Under the pieces are notes generated by a model that was given only the letters and a program-made list of their open reading frames with translations, searched no databases and had not been told where the DNA came from. Both the position numbers and the translations under genes were made by a program. A stretch of DNA of 64,000 nt from Mesorhizobium sp. B1-1-8 (GTDB taxonomy: Bacteria; Pseudomonadota; Alphaproteobacteria; Rhizobiales; Rhizobiaceae), in assembly GCF_006442795.2 (NCBI RefSeq), contig NZ_CP083956.1, positions 4,751,501 to 4,815,500 of the forward strand. Direction: 5' to 3'. Below, piece after piece: positions 21,777 to 30,717 of the stretch; the first letter of the stretch is position 1; every line of letters starts with the position of its first letter.

Positions 21777-21961
21777 CGTCATCCCAGGGCAAAGCAGGAG
21801 CGAAGCTCCGTCGCGGAGACCCTGGGATCCATTCCGTTACCTCGCGCGAGGGGTGCCACGGAGCAGAATTCTGGACGGCCGCGACGCCTCGAAGTCACGG
21901 AATGGATCCTCGGGTCTGCGCCGCGTCGCTTCGCTCCTTGCTTCGCCCGTGGATGACGAGA
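21777..21961. repeat. Long inverted repeat (about 70-bp arms)
   Basis: The left arm 21777-21846 starts CGTCATCCCAGGGCAAAGCA and runs to GGATCCATTCCGTTAC. The right arm 21892-21961 is its imperfect complement (GTCACGGAATGGATCC ... GTGGATGACGAG). The arms share GGAGCGAAGC and GGATCCATTCCGT. The spacer is about 45 bp. This is a repeat type widespread in Mesorhizobium intergenic DNA (recalled) and lies between the small gene and cycL. Transcripts would form a long hairpin. Confidence 0.75.
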
Positions 21962-22009
21962 CGACGGCGCAGGCGTTTCGACTAACCTCCGCATTGCTCA
22001 CTTCGTGCC

Positions 22010-22474
22010 CTAATCCCGCAGCATCTTGTCCAGCGCCGCCTGTTCCTCGGCGTTCAGGGGGCTATCGGGCGCGGCGCGGCGCGAGCGGGCACTGATGACG
22101 ATGAAGGCTCCGCCGACGAGCAGCAGAAGCACCGGCGTGCCCCACAAAAGCGCGTTGCGCAGGCTGAAGCGTGGCTTCAACAGCACGAATTCGCCGTAAC
22201 GCGAAACGATGTAATCCATCACCTGCTGGTCGGTATCGCCGGCAACGAGGCGCTGGCGCACCAGGACGCGCAGGTCGCGGGCGAGGTCGGCATCGGACTC
22301 GTCGATCGACTGGTTCTGGCAGACCATGCAGCGCAAACCTTCGGACAGCGCGCGGGCGCGGGCCTCCAAGGCCGGGTCCTGCAGCACCTCGTCGGGCTTC
22401 ACCGCCTGGGCGACGCCGGCGAAGAGAAGCGCCAGCAGCAGCACCAGGGAGGCGAGCGAAAATCTCGCCTTCAT
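22010..22474 (-). CDS. cycL: Cytochrome c maturation protein CcmH/CycL
   Basis: 154 residues: signal peptide ([18 protein letters not shown]), then [23 protein letters not shown] with the CxxC thiol pair that keeps apocytochrome c reduced for haem ligation. One C-terminal membrane segment follows ([20 protein letters not shown]). The ATG at 22474 overlaps the cycK stop by four bases (ATGA), indicating translational coupling. It is the last gene of the cycHJKL operon. Confidence 0.95.
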   Translation of the reverse strand: MKARFSLASLVLLLALLFAGVAQAVKPDEVLQDPALEARARALSEGLRCMVCQNQSIDESDADLARDLRVLVRQRLVAGDTDQQVMDYIVSRYGEFVLLKPRFSLRNALLWGTPVLLLLVGGAFIVISARSRRAAPDSPLNAEEQAALDKMLRD

Positions 22475-24462
22475 ATCGGGCTCGCGGACACGGCCGCAGT
22501 GGCTGTCTTGCGCCGCCTTGCGGGCGCTCCGACGCGCAGACGGCGGTCCATCAGCGACATGGCTGCGCCGGCCATCATCACCAGTCCGCCGCCCCAGATC
22601 AGCGTCACCAGCGGCTTCCACCACAGGCGCACAACGACGGAGCCGTCATTGGCCTCGTCGCCGAGCGACAGGTAGAGCTGGCTGAGGCCCAGCGTCCTGA
22701 TGCCGGACTCGGTCGTCACCGTCTGCCGCACCGGATAGAAGCGCTTGGCAGAAGTGATCTCGCCATCCGGATTGCCGTCGGCGCCGATCAGCAGGAAGCG
22801 GCCGCGGTCCTCAGAGTAATTCGGGCCCTTCTGCGGGAAAAGCCCCTCGAAGCGCACCGAATGGCCGGAAAGTTCGATCGTCTCGCCGGGGCGCATGGTG
22901 GTGATCTTTTCGGTGCCGAAGGAGAGCGTGCCGACGATGCCAAGCAAGGTCAGCCCAAGGCCGAGATGGGCAAGCGCGGTGCCGAAGACCGAGCGCGGCA
23001 GTCCGGCAAAGCGCCTCAGCATTACGGCAGGCGCCACCAAGCCGGCCCCGGACTTCACCGCAAGGTCGGTCAACGCGCCGGAAACCAGCCAGACGGCAAG
23101 GCCGACGCCGAGCGCAGCAAACACCGAGGCGCCATCGATGAACAGGCCGGTGACCAGCATCGCTGCGAGCGCAATCGCGAAGGCCGCCATCAGGCGCTGT
23201 GAGGCGGCAAAGACATCGCCGCGCTTCCAGGCAAGCAGCGGCCCGAATGGCACGATGGCAAGCAGCGGCAGCATCAGCGGGCCGAAGGTGAGGTCGAAGA
23301 ACGGCGCGCCGACCGAGATCTTGCCGCCGGTCAGCGCTTCCAGCGCCAGTGGGTAGAGCGTGCCGACCAGCACCGTTGCGGTGGCGGTGGTGAGGAACAG
23401 ATTGTTGAGCACCAGCGCGCCCTCGCGCGAGATCGGCTGGAACAGGCCGCCGGCGGTGAGCCTCGAGGCGCGCAATGCAAACAGCGCCAGCGAGCCGCCG
23501 ATGAACAGCGTCAGGATGCAAAGGATGAAGACGCCGCGTGTCGGGTCGGTGGCAAAGGCGTGCACGGAGGTGAGCACGCCGGAGCGCACCAGGAAAGTGC
23601 CGAGCAGCGACAGCGAGAAGGTGAGGATGGCGAGCAGCAGCGTCCAGATCTTCAGCGCCGAGCGCTTCTCCATGACGATGGCCGAATGCAGCAGCGCGGT
23701 GCCGGCAAGCCATGGCATGAAGGAAGCGTTTTCGACCGGATCCCAGAACCAGAAGCCGCCCCAGCCGAGTTCGTAATAGGCCCAGTAAGAGCCCATGGCG
23801 ATGCCGCCGGTCAAAAACATCCAGGCGACCAGCGTCCATGGCCGCACCCAGCGCGCCCAGGAGGCGTCGATGCGGCCCTCGATCAGGGCGGCGACCGAGA
23901 AGGAAAAGCAGATCGAGAAGCCGACATAGCCGAGATAGAGCAGCGGCGGATGGATGGCGAGGCCGAGATCCTGCAGGACCGGGTTGAGATCGCGGCCCTC
24001 GATAGGCGCCGGGTTGAGCCGGATGAAAGGGTTGGATGTCGCCAGGATGAACAGGAAGAAGGCGGCGCCGATCATGCCCTGGACGGCCAGCACATTGGCT
24101 TTCAGCGTCGCCGGCAGGTTGGCGCCGAAGACGGCGACAAGCGCCCCGAAGAAAGTCAGGATCAGCACCCAGAGCAGCATCGAGCCTTCGTGGTTTCCCC
24201 AGGTGCCGGTGATCTTGTAGATCATCGGCTGCAGCGAATGCGAATTCTCCCACACGCTCGCCACCGAGAAGTCGGAGCCGGCATAGGCGGCCGCAAGTGC
24301 GGCGAAGGAGAGCGCGGTGAGCGCAAAGCCGGTGACGGCGACCGGGCCGCCGACCACCATCAAGCGCTGGTTGCCGGTGCGGGCGCCGACCAGCGGCACC
24401 AGCATCTGCACCAGCGACAGTGCGAAGGCCAGCACGAGGGCGAAATGTCCGGTTTCAACCAT
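22471..24462 (-). CDS. cycK: Cytochrome c-type biogenesis protein CcmF/CycK (haem lyase core)
   Basis: 663 residues with many membrane helices. The haem-handling tryptophan-rich WWD-type loop is [19 protein letters not shown], preceded by [10 protein letters not shown]. The C-terminal part has a large periplasmic region ([20 protein letters not shown]) and a final helix. Length is normal for CcmF. It joins haem delivered by CcmE to apocytochrome cysteines in the periplasm. It overlaps cycL by four bases and lies 61 bp after cycJ. Confidence 0.95.
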   Translation of the reverse strand: MVETGHFALVLAFALSLVQMLVPLVGARTGNQRLMVVGGPVAVTGFALTALSFAALAAAYAGSDFSVASVWENSHSLQPMIYKITGTWGNHEGSMLLWVLILTFFGALVAVFGANLPATLKANVLAVQGMIGAAFFLFILATSNPFIRLNPAPIEGRDLNPVLQDLGLAIHPPLLYLGYVGFSICFSFSVAALIEGRIDASWARWVRPWTLVAWMFLTGGIAMGSYWAYYELGWGGFWFWDPVENASFMPWLAGTALLHSAIVMEKRSALKIWTLLLAILTFSLSLLGTFLVRSGVLTSVHAFATDPTRGVFILCILTLFIGGSLALFALRASRLTAGGLFQPISREGALVLNNLFLTTATATVLVGTLYPLALEALTGGKISVGAPFFDLTFGPLMLPLLAIVPFGPLLAWKRGDVFAASQRLMAAFAIALAAMLVTGLFIDGASVFAALGVGLAVWLVSGALTDLAVKSGAGLVAPAVMLRRFAGLPRSVFGTALAHLGLGLTLLGIVGTLSFGTEKITTMRPGETIELSGHSVRFEGLFPQKGPNYSEDRGRFLLIGADGNPDGEITSAKRFYPVRQTVTTESGIRTLGLSQLYLSLGDEANDGSVVVRLWWKPLVTLIWGGGLVMMAGAAMSLMDRRLRVGAPARRRKTATAAVSASPI

Positions 24463-24523
24463 CTTTTACCTGTTTGCCGCAGGTTCTGATCGCAAAACCG
24501 CGTGGCACTTTTGCGGAACCCGC

Positions 24524-24967
24524 TTATTCACTCTTGCTTTCCTGCCACACGCCCTTGGCCTTCAGGCCGTCGGCGACTTCCTTGGGCATATAGCGCTCGT
24601 CATGCTTGGCCAGCACGCTGTCGGCGACGAAGACCCCGTCCGGGCCAAAGGCGCCCTCGGTGATGACGCCCTGCTCCTCGCGGAACAAATCTGGCAGGAT
24701 GCCGGTGTAGGTGACCTTGACAGATTTCTGCTTGTCGGTGACCGAGAAGCCGACGGTAGCGCCCTGCCCGCGCACGAAAGTTCCCTTTTCGACCAGGCCG
24801 CCGAGACGGATGCGCTGGCCGGGCGGGATGGTTGCCGTGGCGAGATCGGCCGGCATGTAGAAATAGGACGCCTTCTGGCCGAGCGCGTAGAAGGTGAGCC
24901 CGGTAGCGGCGGCAAGAAAGGCCAGCCCCGCCAGGATCACCGACAATCGCTTCTGCTTACGCGTCAT
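24524..24967 (-). CDS. cycJ: Haem chaperone CcmE/CycJ
   Basis: 147 residues: an N-terminal membrane anchor ([20 protein letters not shown]) and a periplasmic beta-barrel domain ([33 protein letters not shown]). The covalent haem-binding His122 lies in [10 protein letters not shown], with Y126 as axial partner. It accepts haem from CcmC/D and passes it to CcmF. A 3-bp gap to cycH shows co-transcription. Confidence 0.95.
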   Translation of the reverse strand: MTRKQKRLSVILAGLAFLAAATGLTFYALGQKASYFYMPADLATATIPPGQRIRLGGLVEKGTFVRGQGATVGFSVTDKQKSVKVTYTGILPDLFREEQGVITEGAFGPDGVFVADSVLAKHDERYMPKEVADGLKAKGVWQESKSE

Positions 24968-24970
24968 CCT

Positions 24971-26107
24971 TTACTCCGTCGCCGTCACGCCGAGCGAGGC
25001 GGCAAGGGCGGTTAATTTTTTTGCTTCCTCGCTGTCGGCGCCAAAAACGGCGACAGCGCGGCCGAGGGCGTCGCGCGCCTGGTCGGCCTTGCCGAGCACG
25101 GCATAGGAACGAATGAGCCGCATCCATCCTTCCTCATCGCGGGGATTTTGCTTCAGCCTGTCGTCGAGGCCGGCGACCATGGTTTCGATCATCGCCTGCC
25201 GGTCCTGCGGCGACATCTGCTGCGCCGCCTCGACTTGCTGGGCGTCTGGTCCGCTGGCCGGCGCGCCTGCTGCAACCGCGGGCTCCGTCGTCTCGGCCAG
25301 TGCCTGCTGGACGGCGCTGTGCCAGGGCGAATCCGGCGCAAGCTGGCCAAGCATTTTTTGCCAGGCTGCCGCGGCTTCGGCCTTCTTACCTTCCTGCGCC
25401 AGGCCCATTGCCAGATAGAAGCTCGCCTTGGCGTTGGCCGGGTCGAGCTTCAGCGCCGCCTCGAAGGCGGCCTGTGCGTCGGCCGAGACGATGCCGCCGG
25501 CAGCGTTGGCGATTGCCTCGCCAAGACCGGCCCGGCGGGTGGCGCTGTCGCCGTCGAGCCTGATGGCGTTGCGATAGGCCGTCACCGCGTCGGGGAAACG
25601 CTGCAGGCGCAGATAAACCGGCGCCAGTATGTCCCAGCCCCTGCCATCGGACGGGTTGGCGGCGAGATGCGCCTCGGCGCGGGCGACAAGCTCATCGACC
25701 GAGGAGTCTGCCGGGTTCTTGGCGAGCCGTTCGGCAAGCGGCTGCGACGGCAGGTCCGGCGAGCCGAGCTCGCCATAAAGCCCCCAGCTCACCAGCGGCA
25801 CCGCCAGCACGGCGGCGGTGGCGATCAATCTTGCGGCGCGCGAGGATCGCCGCGCTTCTGCGCCGGGCTGAGCAGCCGCGCCGAGACGCAGGATGCGGCG
25901 GCCAATCTCGGCGCGCGCTTCTTCCGCCTCAGCCGGCTGGATCAGGCCGCGCGCTACATCGCGCTCGAGTTCCGACAGCTGGTCGCGATAGACTTCGAGG
26001 TCGTGGTCGCCGGCAGCCGATGCGCCCCTGGTGCCGCCGGCAAGCGGCAATAGCACCGCCAGGCTGGCGCCCAGCGTGAGGATTGCGGCTATGACCCAGA
26101 ACAGCAT
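24971..26107 (-). CDS. cycH: Cytochrome c maturation protein CcmI/CycH
   Basis: 378 residues from the ATG at 26107 ([20 protein letters not shown]); the upstream extension to 26248 is repeat sequence. Two membrane segments (residues 2-20 and about 90-108) flank a cytoplasmic loop with the family motif [18 protein letters not shown]. The periplasmic part carries TPR-like repeats ([46 protein letters not shown]). CcmI presents apocytochrome c to the CcmF/H ligation complex. First gene of cycHJKL. In R. leguminosarum this operon is also tied to high-affinity iron uptake (literature recalled). Confidence 0.93.
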   Translation of the reverse strand: MLFWVIAAILTLGASLAVLLPLAGGTRGASAAGDHDLEVYRDQLSELERDVARGLIQPAEAEEARAEIGRRILRLGAAAQPGAEARRSSRAARLIATAAVLAVPLVSWGLYGELGSPDLPSQPLAERLAKNPADSSVDELVARAEAHLAANPSDGRGWDILAPVYLRLQRFPDAVTAYRNAIRLDGDSATRRAGLGEAIANAAGGIVSADAQAAFEAALKLDPANAKASFYLAMGLAQEGKKAEAAAAWQKMLGQLAPDSPWHSAVQQALAETTEPAVAAGAPASGPDAQQVEAAQQMSPQDRQAMIETMVAGLDDRLKQNPRDEEGWMRLIRSYAVLGKADQARDALGRAVAVFGADSEEAKKLTALAASLGVTATE

Positions 26108-26212
26108 GGTTCTTCCAATAAAGGCAGAGCCCCGCCCTGCCAACACAGGCGCACTGCGACGCTTTGACGGCGGATGCGCCGCCCGGCCTTGATCGACATC
26201 AATGGCGCCGAC

Positions 26213-26254
26213 TAAAGCATGTCGCGTGAAAAAGGATTCACGCGACATGCTTTA
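26213..26254. repeat. Palindrome 1 of 4 upstream of cycH
   Basis: TAAAGCATGTCGCGTGAA pairs with TTCACGCGACATGCTTTA around a short AAAGGA loop. It is a near-perfect stem of about 18 bp. Confidence 0.75.
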
Positions 26255-26260
26255 GGTCTT

Positions 26261-26308
26261 ATGCATGTCGTTGTCCCAAAACCGAGGTCACTTTTGGGCG
26301 ACATGCAT
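26261..26308. repeat. Palindrome 2 of 4 (REP-type, GTCGTTGTCCCAAAACC family)
   Basis: ATGCATGTCGTTGTCCCAAA pairs with TTTTGGGCGACATGCAT. The same element type occurs at 19620-19664. Confidence 0.75.
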
Positions 26309-26349
26309 TAGACTGTGATGGCGTTTCGTTGAATCGCCATCACAGTCTA
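26309..26349. repeat. Palindrome 3 of 4
   Basis: TAGACTGTGATGGCG pairs with CGCCATCACAGTCTA (allowing the loop TTTCGTTGAAT). The stem is about 14 bp and near perfect. Confidence 0.72.
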
Positions 26350-26360
26350 ACTCTTTGTTG

Positions 26361-26409
26361 GAGCATGATCTTCTCCGAAAACCGGTTCCCACTTTTCGGG
26401 ATCATGCTC
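26361..26409. repeat. Palindrome 4 of 4 (REP-type, AGCATGATC...GATCATGCT)
   Basis: GAGCATGATCTTCTCCGAAA pairs with TTTCGGGATCATGCTC around ACCGGTTCCCAC. A related copy lies at 54203-54270. Confidence 0.72.
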
Positions 26410-26419
26410 TAAGGCGCCG

Positions 26420-26857
26420 TCAGGTCAGCGGCGTCCAGCTGCCGTCGGCATTGCGGCAGGCGGTGCCGCGTGCGGTGACGCCCGAGGTGCCGGTAAAGAC
26501 GGTGTGGGTGTACTGGCGGCAATCCTGCGAGCCGACCCGGTAAGGCTGGGCGGCGACGACCTCGCCCGAGTGATTGGAACTGTCGCTCTTCCACGTCACC
26601 TTCTGGCCGCTGGTGTTGTATTCCAGCGCCTTGTACTCCGCCTCCAGCCCCTTGCGCTTTTCGGCGTCGCTCAGGCCTGAGCCGATCGATCCGCCGATGA
26701 GCCCGCCATTCATCGCCGAGACGATGCCGGTCGACACCTTGCCGCCGGCCGGCGGCGTGGCGACGGGCGTCAGCGGAGAGGCAGGGCCACCGCTGCCGAG
26801 CGTGGTGCAGCCCGAAACGGCCAGCAAAGCGGAAACGAGCGCGACGCAAATCTTCAT
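26420..26857 (-). CDS. 17-kDa surface-antigen-type outer-membrane lipoprotein
   Basis: 145 residues starting MKICVALVSALLAVSGCTTL, with a lipobox (VSGC) at Cys20. A glycine-rich segment (MNGGLIGGSIGSGLSDAEKRK) typical of the rickettsial 17-kDa antigen fold follows. The C-terminal domain has TWKSDSSNHSGEVVAAQPYR and QDCRQYTHTVF...ACRNADGSW, seen in rhizobial surface-antigen lipoproteins. The longer frame to 27022 is rejected because it masks the signal peptide. It lies downstream of the FeuQ-like kinase in the same direction, so it might be read through from that operon. Confidence 0.85.
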   Translation of the reverse strand: MKICVALVSALLAVSGCTTLGSGGPASPLTPVATPPAGGKVSTGIVSAMNGGLIGGSIGSGLSDAEKRKGLEAEYKALEYNTSGQKVTWKSDSSNHSGEVVAAQPYRVGSQDCRQYTHTVFTGTSGVTARGTACRNADGSWTPLT

Positions 26858-27021
26858 GCCAGCAACCGGTTCTCTTGAGCGAGATGGACTTTTTGGTCGG
26901 GATGGATTTCTTGAGCGAGATGGACTGGCGGCCGCGCCGTCGGGGAAACTGGCGTGCGCATAGTATTGATATTTGTCGGAAATTTGGCCGCAGCTGCCCT
27001 CACGCAAATCGATAAAATACA

Positions 27022-28404
27022 TTATTGAAGGCTCCGCAATCTCACCACCGCCCTCAAGCCGCCCATGCCGGACCGTTCCAGCGCCAGGGCGCCTCCATAC
27101 TCGTTGACGAGGTCGGCGACAATGGCAAGCCCAAGCCCCGTCCCCGGCTTTGTCTCGTCGAGCCTCCTGCCGCGCTTCAGCACTTCCCGCGCACTGTCCT
27201 CGGGAATGCCCGGACCATCATCCTCTATAACGATGTCGAACAGGTTGGCGCTTCCCATCGCCGGAGCAACGGAAACGGCGACAGCGCTCTTCGCCCATTT
27301 CATCGCGTTGTCGAGCAGGTTGCCGAGCAACTCCTCCAGATCCTCGCGCTCGCCGGCAAAAATGATCTCGGCCGGCGGCAGCGACAGCGAAAGCCTGGTT
27401 TGCGGATTGAGCTTGCGCAGCACGCGCACCATACGCTCGACCAGAGGCGCCACCGGCGTGCGGAAAACGACACTGTCGCGCTGGGCCGCAACGCGCGCCC
27501 GCTGCAGATAATGGTCGACCTGCTTTTGCATCGAGGCCGCCTGTTCGGCGATGAGACTGCCCTTGGCGCCGCCGAGCGCGCGGCCCTCGTTGATCAGCAC
27601 GGCAAGCGGCGTCTTCAGCGAATGGGCGAGATTGCCAACCTGCGTGCGCGAGCGCTCGACGATGCGCCTGTTGTTCTCGATCAACGCGTTGGTCTCGCTG
27701 GCCAAAGGCTCGATCTCGGCCGGGAAGCGCCCGTCGAGCCGCTGCGCCGTGCCCTCGCGCACCATGGCCAACGCATTGCGCACACGGCGCAAAGGCTGCA
27801 GCCCAATCAGGATGGCGATGGCGTTGATGGCGATCATGCCGACGCCGAACAGCGACAGATAGGTGAGCAAACGACGCTGGAAGCTGGCGATCTCCTGCTC
27901 GAGCTCGCTGTGGTTGCCCATGACGCGGAAGCGGGCGGCGCGGTTCTTGGCATCGAGCACGAATTCGCTCTCGAACACGTGCAACTGCTCGCCCTTGATG
28001 CCGTCTGAGGCGTAGCTGCGCTGGAAGTTCGCGTTGAAGGGCACTTCGGCGACGCTCGGCGACGGGATCGAGGTCGTCATCGAGGAGGAATGGATCTCGC
28101 CATGCACGCCCTCCGAGGCCGGCTCCACCGACCAGTACCAGCCCGAATTCGGTTCGGAGAAGCGCAGGTCGCCAAGGTCCGGCGAGCCGGTGAGCGCGCC
28201 GTTGTCGGAAATGCCGACAGAGCCGATCAGGTTGAACAGATGCGCCGACAGCAGGCTGTCGAAGCCGCGCTCGCTGGCCTGGCGGTAAAGCGTGGTAATC
28301 AAGGTGAAGATGACGACCAGCGTCAGTATCGCCCAGATGGTGGAAAAGGCGATGACGCGAAAGGTCAGCGAGCGCGGCCAGAGCCGCAGCACGCGTGTCC
28401 TCAT
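27022..28404 (-). CDS. feuQ: Sensor histidine kinase, FeuQ-like
   Basis: 460 residues from the ATG at 28404 (MRTRVLRLWPRSLTFRVIAF). TM1 lies at about 17-40 and TM2 at about 190-212, with a periplasmic loop of about 145 residues; a HAMP-like linker follows (GLQPLRRVRNALAMVREG). The H-box is VGNLAHSLKTPLAVLINEG; N, G1 and G2 boxes are NLLDNAMKWAK, DDGPGIPED and GTGLGLAIV. The start lies inside the 3' end of the regulator gene (overlap 28430/28404 region, gap 25 bp). FeuPQ in rhizobia lies near cycHJKL and controls cyclic-glucan export (ndvA) and iron uptake (literature recalled). Assignment rests on family and location. Confidence 0.8.
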   Translation of the reverse strand: MRTRVLRLWPRSLTFRVIAFSTIWAILTLVVIFTLITTLYRQASERGFDSLLSAHLFNLIGSVGISDNGALTGSPDLGDLRFSEPNSGWYWSVEPASEGVHGEIHSSSMTTSIPSPSVAEVPFNANFQRSYASDGIKGEQLHVFESEFVLDAKNRAARFRVMGNHSELEQEIASFQRRLLTYLSLFGVGMIAINAIAILIGLQPLRRVRNALAMVREGTAQRLDGRFPAEIEPLASETNALIENNRRIVERSRTQVGNLAHSLKTPLAVLINEGRALGGAKGSLIAEQAASMQKQVDHYLQRARVAAQRDSVVFRTPVAPLVERMVRVLRKLNPQTRLSLSLPPAEIIFAGEREDLEELLGNLLDNAMKWAKSAVAVSVAPAMGSANLFDIVIEDDGPGIPEDSAREVLKRGRRLDETKPGTGLGLAIVADLVNEYGGALALERSGMGGLRAVVRLRSLQ

Positions 28405-28429
28405 GGTTGTCGGCTGCAGCGGTTCCGCG

Positions 28430-29095
28430 TCACGCCTCCGGCTCACGCATGCGATAGCCCATGCCACGCACGGTCTCGATCATGTCAATGCCCATCTTTT
28501 TGCGCAGCCGGCCAACAAACACCTCTATGGTATTGGAATCGCGATCGAAATCCTGGTCATAGAGGTGCTCGACCAGCTCCGTCCTCGACACCACCTCGCC
28601 CATATGATGCATCAGATAGGCCAACAGCCGGAACTCGTGCGAGGTCAGCTTCAGCGGCACACCGTCGACATCGGCCTTGGAGGCCTTTGTGTCCAGCCTG
28701 AGCGGGCCGCAGGTGAGCTCCGATGAGGCGTGGCCGGCGGCGCGCCGGATCAGCGCCCTCACCCGGGCCAGCACCTCCTCGATGTGGAAGGGTTTTGTCA
28801 CATAGTCATCGGCGCCGGCGTCGATGCCCGACACCTTGTCGCTCCAGCGGTCGCGGGCGGTCAGGATCAGCACCGGCATCTTGCGGCCGCCGCGACGCCA
28901 GCGTTCGACGACGCTGATGCCGTCCATCTGCGGCAGGCCGATGTCGAGGACGACGGCGTCGTAAGGCTCGGTGTCGCCAAGGAAATGCCCCTCCTCGCCG
29001 TCATAAGCACGGTCGACCACATAGCCGGCATCGACCAGCGCATCCGCCAGCTGCCGGTTGAGATCCTTGTCATCCTCGACGACGAGCACGCGCAT
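28430..29095 (-). CDS. feuP: OmpR-family response regulator, FeuP-like
   Basis: 221 residues. The receiver has acidic residues in VVEDDKDLN, phospho-acceptor Asp in DAVVLDIGLPQMDG and K in DDYVTKPFHI. The winged helix is LKLTSHEFRLLAYLMHHMGEVVSR with SNTIEVFVGRLRKKMG. The protein resembles the PhoP/FeuP subgroup. A small exported protein gene precedes it by 84 bp and the kinase follows directly. Likely the partner of the kinase at 27022-28404; the cyc operon next door supports the Feu identity. Confidence 0.82.
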   Translation of the reverse strand: MRVLVVEDDKDLNRQLADALVDAGYVVDRAYDGEEGHFLGDTEPYDAVVLDIGLPQMDGISVVERWRRGGRKMPVLILTARDRWSDKVSGIDAGADDYVTKPFHIEEVLARVRALIRRAAGHASSELTCGPLRLDTKASKADVDGVPLKLTSHEFRLLAYLMHHMGEVVSRTELVEHLYDQDFDRDSNTIEVFVGRLRKKMGIDMIETVRGMGYRMREPEA

Positions 29096-29179
29096 GGGTT
29101 GAAGCCTGTTGACGGGTTGAAATATAGGCCGATTCCGCCGGCCTGGGAAACTCGAGCCTGTTCAAAGGCAAAAGGAGCG

Positions 29180-29479
29180 TCAGTTCATCGGGACGACGAT
29201 TTCCGAACGGCGCGGGCGCTGCCCGTCCTTGCCGGGAACCAGGACGACAATGACGCAGACCTGCTGGCCGCCGCGCGTCGACTGCGAGGCCTTGGCGAGC
29301 GTGCCGCCATTCTGCGCCGCGACCTGCTGACCGATGGCGTAGCAATCGCCGGCGGCGAGCACGACCGGCCGTTCGACCGACGGCTCGATGAGCGGCATCG
29401 CCCTCGCCTGCGATGCAAACAGTCCGGCTGTGGCAAGCGCCAGCATGGCGGTTCGGAGGTTAGAGCCAAAATTTTTCAT
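29180..29479 (-). CDS. Small periplasmic PepSY-like protein, possible FeuN counterpart
   Basis: 99 residues from the ATG at 29479 (MKNFGSNLRTAMLALATAGL), with a signal peptide ending ASQARA. The mature part, about 70 residues, contains GDCYAIGQQVAAQNGGTLAKAS and GGQQVCVIVVLVPGKDGQRP, a PepSY-like alpha-beta pattern with two cysteines. Its position directly upstream of the feuP/feuQ-like pair resembles S. meliloti feuN, whose periplasmic product inhibits FeuQ (literature recalled). In S. meliloti feuN overlaps feuP, whereas here there is an 84-bp gap. The FeuN link is a hypothesis. Confidence 0.65.
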   Translation of the reverse strand: MKNFGSNLRTAMLALATAGLFASQARAMPLIEPSVERPVVLAAGDCYAIGQQVAAQNGGTLAKASQSTRGGQQVCVIVVLVPGKDGQRPRRSEIVVPMN

Positions 29480-29700
29480 GATCACGGTTCTAACGCATAC
29501 GTGCTGAACGTGAAATGAACGGTGAACGGCCGAAAATCCATGCCCGCCATACCCCCGTAACGCGAGACAACCGATTGCATTCCTGCCGCCCAAATCCCTC
29601 AAGCCGGCTCCAGATTCATAACCGCAAAACCAGCTGCACGGCTATGATTTTTATGGTTTTCGCGTGCCGGGTCCGGCACTAGTTAACGTGCTGAACGCCG

Positions 29701-30105
29701 ATGACAATGGAGCGCGCCGTGACGAGCGAGGAACTCGCCGACCTTTACAAAAGCTACATCGCCTGCCTGAACGCTGAGGACTGGGCCAGTCTCGGCCGCT
29801 TCGTCGGCGAGGAGGTGCAGTATAATGGCGAGACGGTCGGACTGGCGGGCTATCGCCGCATGCTTGAGAGCGATTTCCAGGCCATTCCGGATCTGCGTTT
29901 CAACATCGAGCTCCTGGTTAGCCAGCCGCCGCGCGTGGCCGCCCGCCTGCATTTCGACTGCAGGCCGAAGGGCATGCTGTTCGGCCTGCCGGTCAACGGC
30001 AAGCGCGTCGCCTTTGCCGAAAATGTCTTTTATGAATTTCACGACGGCCGAATCCGCGAGGTCTGGTCGGTCATCGACAAGGCCGCCATCCAGGCGCAGA
30101 TTTAG
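29701..30105 (+). CDS. SnoaL-like/ester-cyclase-fold protein
   Basis: 134 residues: LADLYKSYIACLNAEDWASLGRFVGEEVQYNGE followed by FQAIPDLRFNIELLV and FYEFHDGRIREVWSVIDK. This is the NTF2-like fold of the SnoaL/ester cyclase group, small cytosolic proteins acting on polyketide-like or unknown hydrophobic substrates. The final IREVWSVIDK pattern is typical. No neighbouring biosynthetic genes suggest a substrate. Confidence 0.8.
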   Translation: MTMERAVTSEELADLYKSYIACLNAEDWASLGRFVGEEVQYNGETVGLAGYRRMLESDFQAIPDLRFNIELLVSQPPRVAARLHFDCRPKGMLFGLPVNGKRVAFAENVFYEFHDGRIREVWSVIDKAAIQAQI

Positions 30106-30208
30106 AGCAATTCCAGGAAAAGTGTGACACGGTTTTCCGTCCGGAATTGCGTAAAAACAAACAGATAGAGTGTTTCGCCGTTTCCGTGAAACGGTGAAAC
30201 GCTCTAGA
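30106..30208. repeat. Two REP-type palindromes
   Basis: The first (30108-30151, GCAATTCCAGGAAAAGTGTG ... GTCCGGAATTGC) is a common rhizobial element with fragments or relatives at 45448-45482, 46019-46064 and 49879-49920. The second (30167-30205) pairs AGAGTGTTTCGCCGTTTC with GAAACGGTGAAACGCTCT. Confidence 0.65.
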
Positions 30209-30233
30209 GCGGGGAGTTGGATCGAGCTGGCTG

Positions 30234-30641
30234 TCAGGCGGTTTCCTGCGTGACGGCGCGAAAGCGCAGCAGCCCGTGATGGACGGCGAGGTCCTCGTCA
30301 TAGCGCGCCTCGGCGAATTCCAGCGACAGGCGTGTTTGTCCGCGCGGGCCGATAGAAAGCGCAGCACCGTCGAGGCGCGACCTGATGCTATCCATGATCA
30401 GTCGCGTCTCGGCCTCGCCTTGCGCCTTCGACCAGACATGCAGCGTGACGAGCTGATCTTTGTCGTCATCGGCGCCGCTTTCGAGATCGAACGCGCTGGT
30501 GCGGCCGTAAGTGACATGCGGAAAGGCGGCATTCTGGCTTGCCCGCTCGAGCAGGCCAGCGCCGCCGAGCAGGGCCGACAGCGAGGAATCGCTTTTCAGC
30601 CTGAGGAACAAGGCCTGCATCAAATCGCCAGGCGCCGTCAT
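30234..30641 (-). CDS. DUF3168-family (phage/GTA tail-region) protein, isolated
   Basis: 135 residues beginning MTAPGDLMQALFLRLKSDSS. The pattern FPHVTYGRTSAFDLESGADDDKDQLVTLHVWSKAQGE matches DUF3168 proteins of phages and alphaproteobacterial gene transfer agents, where they sit between head-tail connector and tail genes. None of those genes is next to it here: it lies between a SnoaL-like gene and a LysR gene. Either it is a solitary relic or part of a dispersed GTA set. Confidence 0.7.
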   Translation of the reverse strand: MTAPGDLMQALFLRLKSDSSLSALLGGAGLLERASQNAAFPHVTYGRTSAFDLESGADDDKDQLVTLHVWSKAQGEAETRLIMDSIRSRLDGAALSIGPRGQTRLSLEFAEARYDEDLAVHHGLLRFRAVTQETA

Positions 30642-30717
30642 TTATCGTCCCATCGCCTGACACGCCCTGAACAAATCTTACGCCGGCAGTTTCGCACCCA
30701 CCGTAACCGCGTTGCGC

